Below are positions 1 through 5,693 of a stretch of 8,227 nt of DNA, one piece after another (position 1 is the first letter of the stretch; every line of letters starts with the position of its first letter). The translations under genes and the position numbers were made by a program. The notes beneath the pieces are model-generated. The model saw only the letters and a list, made by a program, of their open reading frames with translations. It searched no databases and was not told the DNA's origin. The DNA comes from an uncultured Gemmatimonadota bacterium (GTDB lineage Bacteria; Gemmatimonadota; Gemmatimonadetes; Gemmatimonadales; Gemmatimonadaceae), in NCBI GenBank assembly GCA_946479895.1, contig CAMLHT010000172.1, positions 1-8,227 of the forward strand, written 5' to 3'.

Positions 1-725
1 TCACCGTGCGCGGCACTCCCTCGCATGCGTCGCGTCCCACGAAGGACAACCCGGTGCCGCGTCTCGTCGCGGCGCTCGCCCGGCTCGCGCACTACGAGAC
101 GCCCCTCCACGTTCTGCCTGGCGTCGACCGCTACTTCCGCGACATCAGCCGCGACTACCCGGGCGAGCGCGGACAGTGGCTCGAGGATGTGGCGAAGGCG
201 CTGAAGATTCCGCGCGCACGCGAGTGGATCCTCTCGGACCTCTACTGGAACGCGATCCTGCGCAACACGATCTCGATCACCGGGCTGCAGGGGTCGAACA
301 AGACCAACGTCATCCCCCACGAGGCGTCAGCCGACGTGGACATCCGTCTGCTGCCGGACCAGGATCCCGACTCCGTGCTTGCGACGCTGAAGGCGGTGGT
401 CGCGGACACCGCGGTGAAGTTCACGCCGCTGATCACCCCCAAGCCGCCGTTCCGGAGCGCGACCGACAACGACTTCTTCCGCGCCGTGGAGCGCGCCTCG
501 CGCGAGCACGATCCCGGCGCCCTCGTAACGACCACGATGATGACCGGCGCGACGGACCGCCCGATGTATCGCCGGCTCGGATTTCAGGTGTATGGCCTGG
601 ACCCGTTCCGCACGAACGACGTCGACTTCCAGCGCGGGATCCATGGAAACGACGAGCGGATTTCCGTTGCCGGCTTCCTGTCCGGGATCCACTTTCTGTT
701 CGACGTGCTGCGGTACGTGCAGTGA
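1..725 (+). CDS. M20 family metallopeptidase, C-terminal part (5' end outside window)
   Basis: The reading frame is open from the first base and stops with TGA at 723-725, so the start lies upstream and about 240 C-terminal residues are visible. M20 enzymes are two-metal hydrolases (ArgE, DapE, carboxypeptidase G2, carnosinase relatives) with a catalytic domain split by a lid/dimerisation domain. Visible here are the lid-domain entry motif GTPSHASRP (His at 24-26), the ADVDIRLLP strand that closes the lid and returns to the catalytic domain, the GATDRP segment, and the C-terminal IHGNDERI motif. The His of that last motif (642-644) is the expected metal ligand. The catalytic H-x-D and D-E-E motifs are outside the window. 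Substrate cannot be assigned: dipeptidase, aminoacylase and carboxypeptidase activities all occur in the family. The gene is separated from the next unit by 214 bp and shows no functional link to it. Confidence 0.93.
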   Translation, partial: TVRGTPSHASRPTKDNPVPRLVAALARLAHYETPLHVLPGVDRYFRDISRDYPGERGQWLEDVAKALKIPRAREWILSDLYWNAILRNTISITGLQGSNKTNVIPHEASADVDIRLLPDQDPDSVLATLKAVVADTAVKFTPLITPKPPFRSATDNDFFRAVERASREHDPGALVTTTMMTGATDRPMYRRLGFQVYGLDPFRTNDVDFQRGIHGNDERISVAGFLSGIHFLFDVLRYVQ

Positions 726-745
726 GATACGGAAACGCCTGAGTG

Positions 746-775
746 TTGCGCGCCCGCACGGTCTTGTTTCATACT
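746..775 (+). promoter_or_regulatory. Possible sigma-70-type promoter for the small precursor gene
   Basis: TTGCGC (746-751) and CATACT (770-775) are separated by 18 bp, which would start transcription near 782 and give a 5' UTR of about 158 nt. Each hexamer matches the consensus in only about four of six positions, so this is a tentative call. It is the best candidate I see between the M20 stop and the small gene. Confidence 0.3.
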
Positions 776-869
776 TCGCACACCGGACGAGTTGCATGGC
801 GGCTTCAGGCGCTCTGGACGCTCTCCAGGACCACGCTTCCAGGCACAAGATTGGCAATTCGCACGCGGC

Positions 870-914
870 GACGGCCCAGCAGGCCGTCTAGGCACCACTT
901 GGTGTACACCCAAG
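870..914 (+). promoter_or_regulatory. Hairpin and palindrome in the 5' UTR of the lasso-type precursor
   Basis: GACGGCC (870-876) and GGCCGTC (882-888) form a perfect 7-bp stem with a 5-nt loop. Just downstream GGTGTACACC (901-910) is a perfect 10-bp palindrome. CACC (893-896) can pair with GGTG (901-904), and CTTGG (898-902) with CCAAG (910-914), so two small folds compete. The elements end about 12 nt before the Shine-Dalgarno sequence. They could be a protein operator at the DNA level or an RNA structure affecting translation; the sequence alone cannot decide. Confidence 0.4.
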
Positions 915-925
915 TTCCTTGTTCC

Positions 926-939
926 GGGGGAGGTAGGAG
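926..939 (+). promoter_or_regulatory. Strong Shine-Dalgarno sequence of the small precursor gene
   Basis: GGGGGAGG (926-933) lies 6 nt before the ATG at 940, an ideal spacing, and a second AGGAG (935-939) abuts the ATG. It is the strongest ribosome binding site in the window and supports the 36-codon frame as a real gene. Confidence 0.8.
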
Positions 940-1050
940 ATGAAGTACGAGAAGCCGGCTGTTCAGCGCTTCGGATCGCTCCGCGAGCTCACGCTCGGCG
1001 GTGGCGCTCAGCTGAGCGGCGACGCGACGAACCTGTATCACCGTTCGTAA
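940..1050 (+). CDS. Putative lasso peptide (RiPP) precursor, 36 aa
   Basis: A 36-codon gene runs from ATG 940 to TAA 1048-1050. Lasso precursors carry a leader with the pattern YxxPxLx3Gx5Tx, read by the RRE protein (B1). Here Y3, P6, V8 (in the Leu slot), G12 and T18 match that spacing exactly, and T18 is at the usual -2 position before cleavage. Cleavage after L19 leaves the 17-residue core GGGAQLSGDATNLYHRS. G1 of the core could form an isopeptide bond with D9, giving a nine-residue ring of the capistruin type and an eight-residue tail ATNLYHRS with Tyr, His and Arg as possible plugs. The strong Shine-Dalgarno and the intrinsic terminator 21 nt after the stop mark a monocistronic gene. No RRE protein, transglutaminase-like B2 protease, asparagine-synthetase-like C cyclase or dedicated exporter is seen in the window. 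Maturation enzymes would have to be encoded elsewhere, or the peptide may not be matured. The family call rests on motif spacing only. Confidence 0.8.
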   Translation: MKYEKPAVQRFGSLRELTLGGGAQLSGDATNLYHRS

Positions 1051-1070
1051 GTCGCCGTCGAAGCACCAGG

Positions 1071-1108
1071 AACCCCAGGGCCGCGAGGCGCTGGGGTTTT
1101 CCTTTTTT
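1071..1108 (+). terminator. Intrinsic terminator after the lasso-type precursor
   Basis: AACCCCAG (1071-1078) pairs with CTGGGGTT (1091-1098). After a G-G mismatch an inner GCC (1080-1082) pairs with GGC (1087-1089) around a GCGA tetraloop of the GNRA class. The T-rich run 1097-1108 (TTTT, CC, TTTTTT) follows directly. This separates the small gene from the aromatic operon. Confidence 0.92.
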
Positions 1109-1175
1109 CGCGGGTTCGCGGGTTCGACGCGCCAGTACGCGCGGACCCCCGAACCCGCGAACCTCCGAACCCGCG
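1109..1175. repeat. Inverted repeat patch with GCGGGTTC-type units
   Basis: The 14-mer GGTTCGCGGGTTCG (1113-1126) is perfectly complementary to CGAACCCGCGAACC (1150-1163) across 23 bp. An inner GCGC (1129-1132) and GCGC (1139-1142) flank CAGTAC. A further copy CGAACCCGCG lies at 1166-1175. The same short unit therefore occurs twice on one arm and twice or more on the other. No open frame or T-run accompanies it. It resembles intergenic REP-like repeats, but other copies in the genome cannot be seen from here. Confidence 0.65.
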
Positions 1176-1181
1176 CACCAC

Positions 1182-1211
1182 TTGACGTATCGCGCTCCTC
1201 ACGCCTATCCT
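1182..1211 (+). promoter_or_regulatory. Promoter of the aromatic amino acid operon
   Basis: TTGACG (1182-1187, five of six consensus bases) and TATCCT (1206-1211, of TANNNT form) are 18 bp apart. The expected start point is 1218-1219, and G1219 is the first base of the GTG that opens the Tyr/Phe leader peptide. The leader mRNA would therefore be leaderless. Confidence comes from the hexamers and from the perfect fit to the downstream attenuator. Confidence 0.65.
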
Positions 1212-1218
1212 GTCACCC

Positions 1219-1308
1219 GTGACCAACATCTCGCGCTCGTACTTTTACGGCTTCTTTTATTACGGCTTTCCCCTGGCGGGCCGTGACTGGAGACGTACGC
1301 GCGAGTAG
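1219..1308 (+). CDS. Tyr/Phe-rich leader peptide of the DAHP synthase attenuator, 29 aa
   Basis: GTG 1219 to TAG 1306-1308 encodes 29 residues that include the run [11 protein letters not shown] (codons 1237-1269): four Tyr and four Phe in eleven residues. A single Trp codon follows at 1288-1290. The frame lies directly between the promoter and a terminator in front of DAHP synthase, the position and composition of a classical amino-acid attenuation leader such as pheL. Ribosomes stalling on Tyr or Phe codons when those charged tRNAs are scarce would leave 1277-1290 free to pair with 1337-1348 and block the terminator. No Shine-Dalgarno precedes the GTG, and the next upstream in-frame codons offer no ATG or GTG, which fits leaderless initiation. 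The peptide itself probably has no function beyond being translated. Confidence 0.85.
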   Translation: MTNISRSYFYGFFYYGFPLAGRDWRRTRE

Positions 1309-1348
1309 GACGAGCTGACCGCTCACCGCAACGACACCAGACGGCCCG
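1277..1348 (+). promoter_or_regulatory. Antiterminator pairing of the attenuator
   Basis: CGGGCCGT (1277-1284) is perfectly complementary to ACGGCCCG (1341-1348). Past a two-base bulge (GA, 1285-1286), CTGG (1287-1290) pairs with CCAG (1337-1340), giving 12 pairs. This uses the 5' arm of the terminator at 1343-1351, so the two structures exclude each other. The upstream arm lies inside the leader reading frame just past the Tyr/Phe run, where a ribosome reaching the stop codon would mask it and let the terminator form. A weaker preemptor helix is possible between ACGGC (1262-1266) and GCCGT (1280-1284). Confidence 0.8.
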
Positions 1349-1371
1349 TGCAAATCGCACTGGCCTTTTTT
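1343..1371 (+). terminator. Attenuator (intrinsic) terminator before DAHP synthase
   Basis: GGCC (1343-1346) and GTGC (1348-1351) pair with GCAC (1357-1360) and GGCC (1362-1365), with one C-U mismatch and the 5-nt loop AAATC. Six T residues follow at 1366-1371. It lies 35 nt after the leader stop codon and 44 nt before the DAHP synthase ATG, so its only evident role is conditional termination. Confidence 0.87.
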
Positions 1372-1415
1372 GTTGCCGTCGACCGGCGGCACCCCTCACC
1401 ACCCAGGCCTCCCCA

Positions 1416-2465
1416 ATGATCATCATCACCCGCGTTGACATCACCGACGAAGAGCTCGACCACATCCGGGAGCGGGTGGAGGCCGCCGGCCTCCACACCC
1501 ACCTCTCCCGCGGCGAGCGCCGCACGATCATCGGGTGCATCGGGGACGAGGCCAAGCTCGCCGAGGTCCCGCTCAAGTCGCTCGCCGGCGTCGAGAGCGT
1601 CATGCCGGTCCTCAAGCCGTACAAGCTCGCCTCCAAGGAGTTCTCGGCGAACAACACCCTCGTCCGCGTCGGCTCGAACGCCACGATCGGCAGCGACGTC
1701 CTCACCGTGATCGCCGGACCCTGCTCGGTCGAGAACCGCGCGATGCTCCACGAGACGGCGAACGCCGTGCAGGCCGCGGGCGCGACGATCCTCCGCGGCG
1801 GCGCCTTCAAGCCCCGCTCGTCCCCCTACAGCTTCCAGGGACTGGGCAAGCAGGCGCTCGAGCTGCTCGCCGAAGTCCGCGCCGAGACGGGGCTGCCGGT
1901 CGTCACCGAGGTGCTCGACACGCGCGACGTCGACATCGTCGCCGAGCACGCCGACATGATGCAGGTCGGCGCACGCAACATGCAGAACTTCGCCCTCCTC
2001 TCGGAGCTCGGCCGCGTGCAGCGCCCCGTGCTCCTCAAGCGCGGCCTCTCGGCCACGATCACGGAGCTGCTGATGTCGGCCGAGTACATCATGGCGCACG
2101 GCAACCACCAGGTCGTCCTCTGCGAGCGCGGCATCCGCACTTACGAGCGCGCGACGCGTAACACGCTCGACGTCTCGGCCATCCCGGTGCTGAAGCGCGA
2201 GACGCACCTCCCCGTCATCGTCGATCCGAGCCACGCGGGCGGCGACTCGGAGCTCGTCGCCCCACTCGCCTTCGCCGCCGTGGCCGCAGGCGCGGACGGC
2301 CTGATCATCGAGGTGCACCCCGATCCGGAGTCGGCCCTCTCCGACGGCGATCAGTCGCTCAACCCGGGTTCATTCAATGCGCTGATGGATCGCCTCGGCG
2401 CGTTCGCAGCGGCGGCGGGCAAGTCGTTCGAGGTGCCCGCGGTCGCGGGCGGACGGGGCGCGTGA
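1416..2465 (+). CDS. aroF: 3-deoxy-7-phosphoheptulonate (DAHP) synthase, type I-beta with regulatory ferredoxin-like domain
   Basis: The enzyme condenses phosphoenolpyruvate and erythrose 4-phosphate, the first step of the shikimate pathway. The 349-residue protein has an N-terminal ferredoxin-like domain (about 1-70), as in Thermotoga maritima DAHP synthase, where it binds Phe or Tyr for feedback inhibition. A TIM barrel follows from about residue 90. Expected metal ligands are present: C103 in GPCS, H263 in DPSHAGG, E289 in IIEVHP, and D300, with the same 11-residue Glu-to-Asp spacing as in the Thermotoga enzyme. Substrate-binding segments [17 protein letters not shown] (128-144) and LLKRG (196-200) are intact. 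ATG 1416 is chosen because it gives the standard family N-terminus; no clear Shine-Dalgarno precedes it. It is the first structural gene behind the Tyr/Phe attenuator, so both transcription and activity are probably tuned to Tyr and Phe. The symbol aroF is the usual label for this type but is not an orthologue claim to the E. coli gene. Confidence 0.96.
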   Translation: MIIITRVDITDEELDHIRERVEAAGLHTHLSRGERRTIIGCIGDEAKLAEVPLKSLAGVESVMPVLKPYKLASKEFSANNTLVRVGSNATIGSDVLTVIAGPCSVENRAMLHETANAVQAAGATILRGGAFKPRSSPYSFQGLGKQALELLAEVRAETGLPVVTEVLDTRDVDIVAEHADMMQVGARNMQNFALLSELGRVQRPVLLKRGLSATITELLMSAEYIMAHGNHQVVLCERGIRTYERATRNTLDVSAIPVLKRETHLPVIVDPSHAGGDSELVAPLAFAAVAAGADGLIIEVHPDPESALSDGDQSLNPGSFNALMDRLGAFAAAAGKSFEVPAVAGGRGA

Positions 2466-2779
2466 TCGCCGTGGCCGACCGCATCGACGACCGCGTAGGG
2501 AGCGAGCCGCTGGCCGATCTCGCGGACTGCCGGTCCCACATCGAGGAGATCGATCTGAAGTTGATCGCCCTCCTGGCCGAGCGCCTCGCGCTCGGCCAGC
2601 GGACGCGCGTGCTGAAGCAGGCGGCCGGGCTGCCGATCCTCGATCCCCAGCGCGAGGCCCAGGTGATCCGTCGAGCCGTGGCGGCCGCGCGCGAGCACGG
2701 CCTGCCCATCGAGCCCGTGCGCCAGATCTTCTGGCACATCGTCGGACTCTCTCGTCGCGCGCAGGAAGAGACGGCGTGA
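2462..2779 (+). CDS. aroQ: Chorismate mutase, AroQ class (monofunctional)
   Basis: Converts chorismate to prephenate, the committed step to Phe and Tyr. The 105-residue all-helical protein lines up without gaps with the E. coli P-protein mutase domain. R24, R41, K52, D61, R64, E65, S97 and Q101 fall at the spacing of E. coli R11, R28, K39, D48, R51, E52, S84 and Q88, so the active site appears complete. The first 15 or so residues are an extension before the AroQ fold. GTG 2462 overlaps the DAHP synthase stop by four bases (GTGA), implying translational coupling; a second in-frame GTG at 2471 is possible. In many bacteria this domain is fused to DAHP synthase, prephenate dehydratase or dehydrogenase. 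Here it stands alone between the partners it is often fused to, and may associate with the DAHP synthase. Confidence 0.95.
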   Translation: MIAVADRIDDRVGSEPLADLADCRSHIEEIDLKLIALLAERLALGQRTRVLKQAAGLPILDPQREAQVIRRAVAAAREHGLPIEPVRQIFWHIVGLSRRAQEETA

Positions 2780-3651
2780 TGCGCGACAGACGCGTCAGCG
2801 TCGTCGGGCTCGGACTGATGGGTGGATCGCTGGCCCGCGCGCTCGCGTCGCGGGGCGTTCACGTCATCGGGTACGACCGCGACCGGAGCTCACTCGACGC
2901 CGCGGTGGCGGAAGGAATGGTTCACGAGGCGCTCGACGACTCGCTCGCCGGCCTGGAGCGCGCCGACGTCGTCGTGCTCGCGACCCCCGTCGCCGCCACG
3001 GCGCGGCTGCTCACGCGGCTCGGCGACCGGCTCGTCGGCCCGAAGCTGATCATGGACGTCGCGAGCACGAAGCGGAGCATCGTCGCGGCAGCGGAAGCCG
3101 CCGGGCTCGGCCCGCGCTACGTCGGTGCGCACCCCCTCACGGGGAGCCATCGGTCGGGATGGGGCGCGTCTCGCGCCTCCCTCTTCGACGAGGCGCGCGT
3201 GTTTCTCTGCCCGAGCGCGAGCACGACCCCCGGAGCGCTGCGACTCGCCGAGTCGTTCTGGCGCTCGTTGCGCGCGGGGGTCGAGGTGCTCGACGCCGAG
3301 ACGCACGACGAGCAGATGGCCTGGCGGAGCCACCTGCCGCAGGCGGTGTCGACCGCGCTCGCGCTGGCGCTGCGCCGGGCGAACGTGCCGCGCTCGGCGC
3401 TCGGGCCCGGAGGACGCGACATGACGCGTCTCGCCGGCGGCGATCCCGATCTCTGGACCGGCATCGTCGGCGACAACACCGGGGCGCTCCTCGTCGCACA
3501 CGAAGCGATGGAGCAGCAGCTCCGGCTCTTCCGCGAGCGCCTCGCCGCCGGCGAGGACGGCGTGCGGGAGTGCTTCGTCGACGGACGCGACTGGTTCGAC
3601 GGCCAGCCGATGCGCGCACTCACGCCGCGCGACAACGCCGCGACGTCGTGA
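2779..3651 (+). CDS. tyrA: Prephenate dehydrogenase (TyrA family)
   Basis: Oxidatively decarboxylates prephenate to 4-hydroxyphenylpyruvate for tyrosine synthesis. The N-terminal Rossmann domain shows GLGLMGG (residues 10-16), and D33 at the end of the second strand (GYDRD) favours NAD over NADP. The DVASTK segment (D93, S96), the catalytic His of AHPLTGSHRSG (H118), H185 in SHLPQ and the TR of GRDMTRLAGG (R217) match known active-site positions. The helical C-terminal dimerisation domain runs from about residue 155. No ACT domain is appended. At 290 residues it is normal for the simple form. ATG 2779 makes a TGATG junction with the mutase stop; the GTG at 2776 would add one residue. GGAAGAG (2763-2769) is the likely ribosome binding site. 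Arogenate as an alternative substrate cannot be excluded. Confidence 0.95.
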   Translation: MRDRRVSVVGLGLMGGSLARALASRGVHVIGYDRDRSSLDAAVAEGMVHEALDDSLAGLERADVVVLATPVAATARLLTRLGDRLVGPKLIMDVASTKRSIVAAAEAAGLGPRYVGAHPLTGSHRSGWGASRASLFDEARVFLCPSASTTPGALRLAESFWRSLRAGVEVLDAETHDEQMAWRSHLPQAVSTALALALRRANVPRSALGPGGRDMTRLAGGDPDLWTGIVGDNTGALLVAHEAMEQQLRLFRERLAAGEDGVRECFVDGRDWFDGQPMRALTPRDNAATS

Positions 3652-4595
3652 GCGGCCCCGCGGGTCAGCCGGCGCTGCGCGTCGCCGGCCTGCGCAAGCG
3701 CTTCGGGGACGTCGTCGCCGTGGACGGACTCGATCTCACGGTGAACGCCGGTGAGTGCTTCGGCCTTCTCGGTCCCAATGGCGCGGGCAAGACGACGACG
3801 ATCGAGATCTGCGAGGGGCTCACCCCGCCCGACGAGGGCGTCGTCGAGGTGCTCGGCCAGCGCTGGGACCGGGACGAGCGCGCCCTTCGCGAGCGGCTCG
3901 GCATCCAGCTCCAGGAGACGAAGCTCGCCGAGAAGCTCACGGTCGAGGAGACCGTGCGATTGTTCCGCAGCTTCTACGCGCGTGGCCGCGAGGTCGACGA
4001 GGTGATCGGCATCGTGCAGCTCGACGAGAAGCGCGGCGCACGCGTGGGGAAGCTGAGCGGCGGGCAGAAGCAGCGGCTCGCGCTGGCCTGTGCGCTCGTC
4101 GGCGATCCGGAGCTCCTCTTCCTCGACGAGCCGACGACGGGGCTCGATCCGCAGTCGCGTCGCCAGCTCTGGGACCTCATCACGGAGCTCAAGGCGAGCG
4201 GTCGGAGCATCGTGCTGACGACGCACTACATGGACGAGGCGGAACGGCTCTGCGATCGCGTCGCGATCGTCGACCACGGCCGCGTGATCGCGCTCGGGAC
4301 GCCCCGCGAGCTGATCTCCGGGCTCGGTGCGGAGCACGTCGTGGAGTTCACTGTCACGGGTGGCGCCGACGGCTCGCTCGACGTCTCGGCGCTCGAGCGG
4401 CTCGACGGCGTGAAGGGAGCGCGGGTGCACGACGGGCGCTGGTCGCTCGAGGCGGTGGAGCTCGCGCGCGCCGTACCGGCCATCCTCGGCGCACTCGCCG
4501 AGCGCGGCCTCCCCCTCGAGGAGCTGGTCACTCATTCGGCCACGCTCGAGGACGTGTTCGTCTCGCTCACCGGGAGGCAGCTTCGCGATGCGTGA
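3648..4595 (+). CDS. ABC transporter ATP-binding protein (DrrA/CcmA type)
   Basis: This is the ATPase of a two-gene ABC-2 exporter. The 315-residue protein has Walker A GPNGAGKT (42-49, K48), Q-loop Q89, signature LSGGQ (136-140), Walker B LLFLDE (156-161, catalytic E161), D-loop GLDP (165-168) and switch H193. After about residue 228 comes a C-terminal extension of the kind seen in DrrA-type drug-export ATPases. The frame stays open far upstream (to 3159), but the homologous N-terminus begins near residue 9. GTG 3648 overlaps the tyrA stop by four bases, so I take that as the start. No Shine-Dalgarno is visible, so reinitiation after tyrA is likely. The substrate is unknown; relatives export anthracyclines, other antibiotics, lipids and polysaccharides. 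Confidence 0.94.
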   Translation: MSGPAGQPALRVAGLRKRFGDVVAVDGLDLTVNAGECFGLLGPNGAGKTTTIEICEGLTPPDEGVVEVLGQRWDRDERALRERLGIQLQETKLAEKLTVEETVRLFRSFYARGREVDEVIGIVQLDEKRGARVGKLSGGQKQRLALACALVGDPELLFLDEPTTGLDPQSRRQLWDLITELKASGRSIVLTTHYMDEAERLCDRVAIVDHGRVIALGTPRELISGLGAEHVVEFTVTGGADGSLDVSALERLDGVKGARVHDGRWSLEAVELARAVPAILGALAERGLPLEELVTHSATLEDVFVSLTGRQLRDA

Positions 4596-5658
4596 GGCCA
4601 CCAACGCCCGTCTGCCGTGGACGGCCCGATCGCTCGCTCAGCTCACGCTCGTGCGGTTCCGCGAGTTCATCCGCGAGCCGGAGGCGGTGTTCTGGACGTT
4701 CTTCTTTCCCGTCGTGCTGGCGATCGGGCTCGGCATCGCGTTCCGCAACAAGCCGGCGGACACCATCACGGTGAGCGTCGTGCGCGGCACGGCGGAGGCG
4801 GACACGCTCGCGGCGAGGCTCGCGCGCGCCGGCGGACTGCGCGTGAAGCTGCTCGGCGCCGACGACGCCGCGCGCGCCCTGCGTACCGGTGAGGTGGCAC
4901 TCGTCGCGACGCCGCGCGGCGCGGCGGCAGTGGAGTACGCGTTCGACGACACCCGTCCCGAGGGACGCACCGCACGCTTTCTCGTCGACGACGCGGTGCA
5001 GCGCGCCGCGGGACGACGGGATCCGGTGACCGCCGCCGAGCGTAAGGTGCGCGAGAAGGGCTCGCGCTACATCGACTTCGTGATCCCCGGTCTGCTCGGC
5101 ATGAACATCATGGCGGGAGGGATCTGGGGACTCGGATTCGCCATCGTCGAAGCGCGCCGGCGCAACCTGCTCAAGCGGCTCGTCTCGACACCGATGTCAC
5201 GCGCGAACTACCTCGCGTCGTTCCTCTTCTCGCGCTTCGTCTTCCTGCTCGTCGAAGTCGTCGTGATCCTCGGCAGCGCGGTGCTCCTGTTCGGCGTGCC
5301 GGTGCGCGGCTCGCTGCTCCAGCTTGCCGCGATCAGCATCGTGTCCGCCCTCGCGTTCGGCGGCGTCGGCCTGCTGATCGCCTCGCGCGCCAAGACGACC
5401 GAGGGCGTGTCGGGACTGATGAACCTCGTGATGATGCCGATGTGGGTGCTGTCGGGCGTCTTCTTCTCGTCGACCAACTTCCCCGCGGCCGCCCAGCCGT
5501 TCATCCAGGCCCTCCCCCTCACCGCGACGATCAACGCCCTGCGCGGGACGATGCTGCAGGGAATCGGGTGGAGCGGAGTGTCGGTGCCGCTCGCGATCGT
5601 GGGGACGTGGGGGGTACTGACCTTCGCGGTGGCGTTGAAGGTGTTCAGGTGGCGCTGA
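4588..5658 (+). CDS. ABC-2 type transporter permease
   Basis: This is the membrane partner of the preceding ATPase, overlapping it by eight bases, with GGGAGG at 4572-4577 ten bases before ATG 4588. The 356-residue protein has one hydrophobic segment near 33-52, then a soluble, presumably extracytoplasmic loop of about 110 residues. Five further segments lie near 163-187, 210-236, 242-266, 275-295 and 332-352, which is the usual ABC-2 topology (DrrB-like, or LPQXE-type permeases with a large first loop). The short amphipathic N-terminus containing RFREFIREPEAVFW is typical of the coupling helix in this family. ATPase and permease together make a complete half-transporter pair working as dimers. 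Co-transcription with Tyr/Phe genes is unusual and leaves the substrate open. Confidence 0.93.
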   Translation: MREATNARLPWTARSLAQLTLVRFREFIREPEAVFWTFFFPVVLAIGLGIAFRNKPADTITVSVVRGTAEADTLAARLARAGGLRVKLLGADDAARALRTGEVALVATPRGAAAVEYAFDDTRPEGRTARFLVDDAVQRAAGRRDPVTAAERKVREKGSRYIDFVIPGLLGMNIMAGGIWGLGFAIVEARRRNLLKRLVSTPMSRANYLASFLFSRFVFLLVEVVVILGSAVLLFGVPVRGSLLQLAAISIVSALAFGGVGLLIASRAKTTEGVSGLMNLVMMPMWVLSGVFFSSTNFPAAAQPFIQALPLTATINALRGTMLQGIGWSGVSVPLAIVGTWGVLTFAVALKVFRWR

Positions 5659-5693
5659 GTTGGCGCGCGCAGGATCCTTCTTTCGGAGGCGTG

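Noticed and set aside
1..725. M20 peptidase as the lasso leader protease
   Set aside because: Lasso leaders are removed by transglutaminase-like B2 proteases; M20 enzymes are exopeptidases/deacylases, and a 214-bp gap separates the genes.
796..891. 31-codon ATG frame inside the 5' UTR of the lasso-type precursor
   Set aside because: No ribosome binding site, no leader motif, and it runs through the hairpin at 870-888. It could be an upstream frame but there is no positive evidence.
1323..2318. 331-codon open frame on the minus strand opposite DAHP synthase
   Set aside because: Antisense shadow of a well-conserved enzyme gene; composition is low-complexity and no motif is seen.
3159..3647. 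Extended N-terminus for the ABC ATPase
   Set aside because: This stretch overlaps tyrA in another frame, is Arg-rich, and the ABC homology begins only after GTG 3648, which makes a standard four-base overlap.
3117..4604. 495-codon open frame on the minus strand opposite tyrA and the ABC ATPase
   Set aside because: It lies opposite two unmistakable genes, has the Arg/Ala/Glu-rich composition typical of antisense frames in GC-rich DNA, and shows no domain.
3648..5658. ABC pair as the dedicated lasso peptide exporter
   Set aside because: Lasso exporters are usually fused ATPase-membrane proteins next to B and C genes. Here the pair is separated from the precursor by two terminators and three biosynthetic genes.
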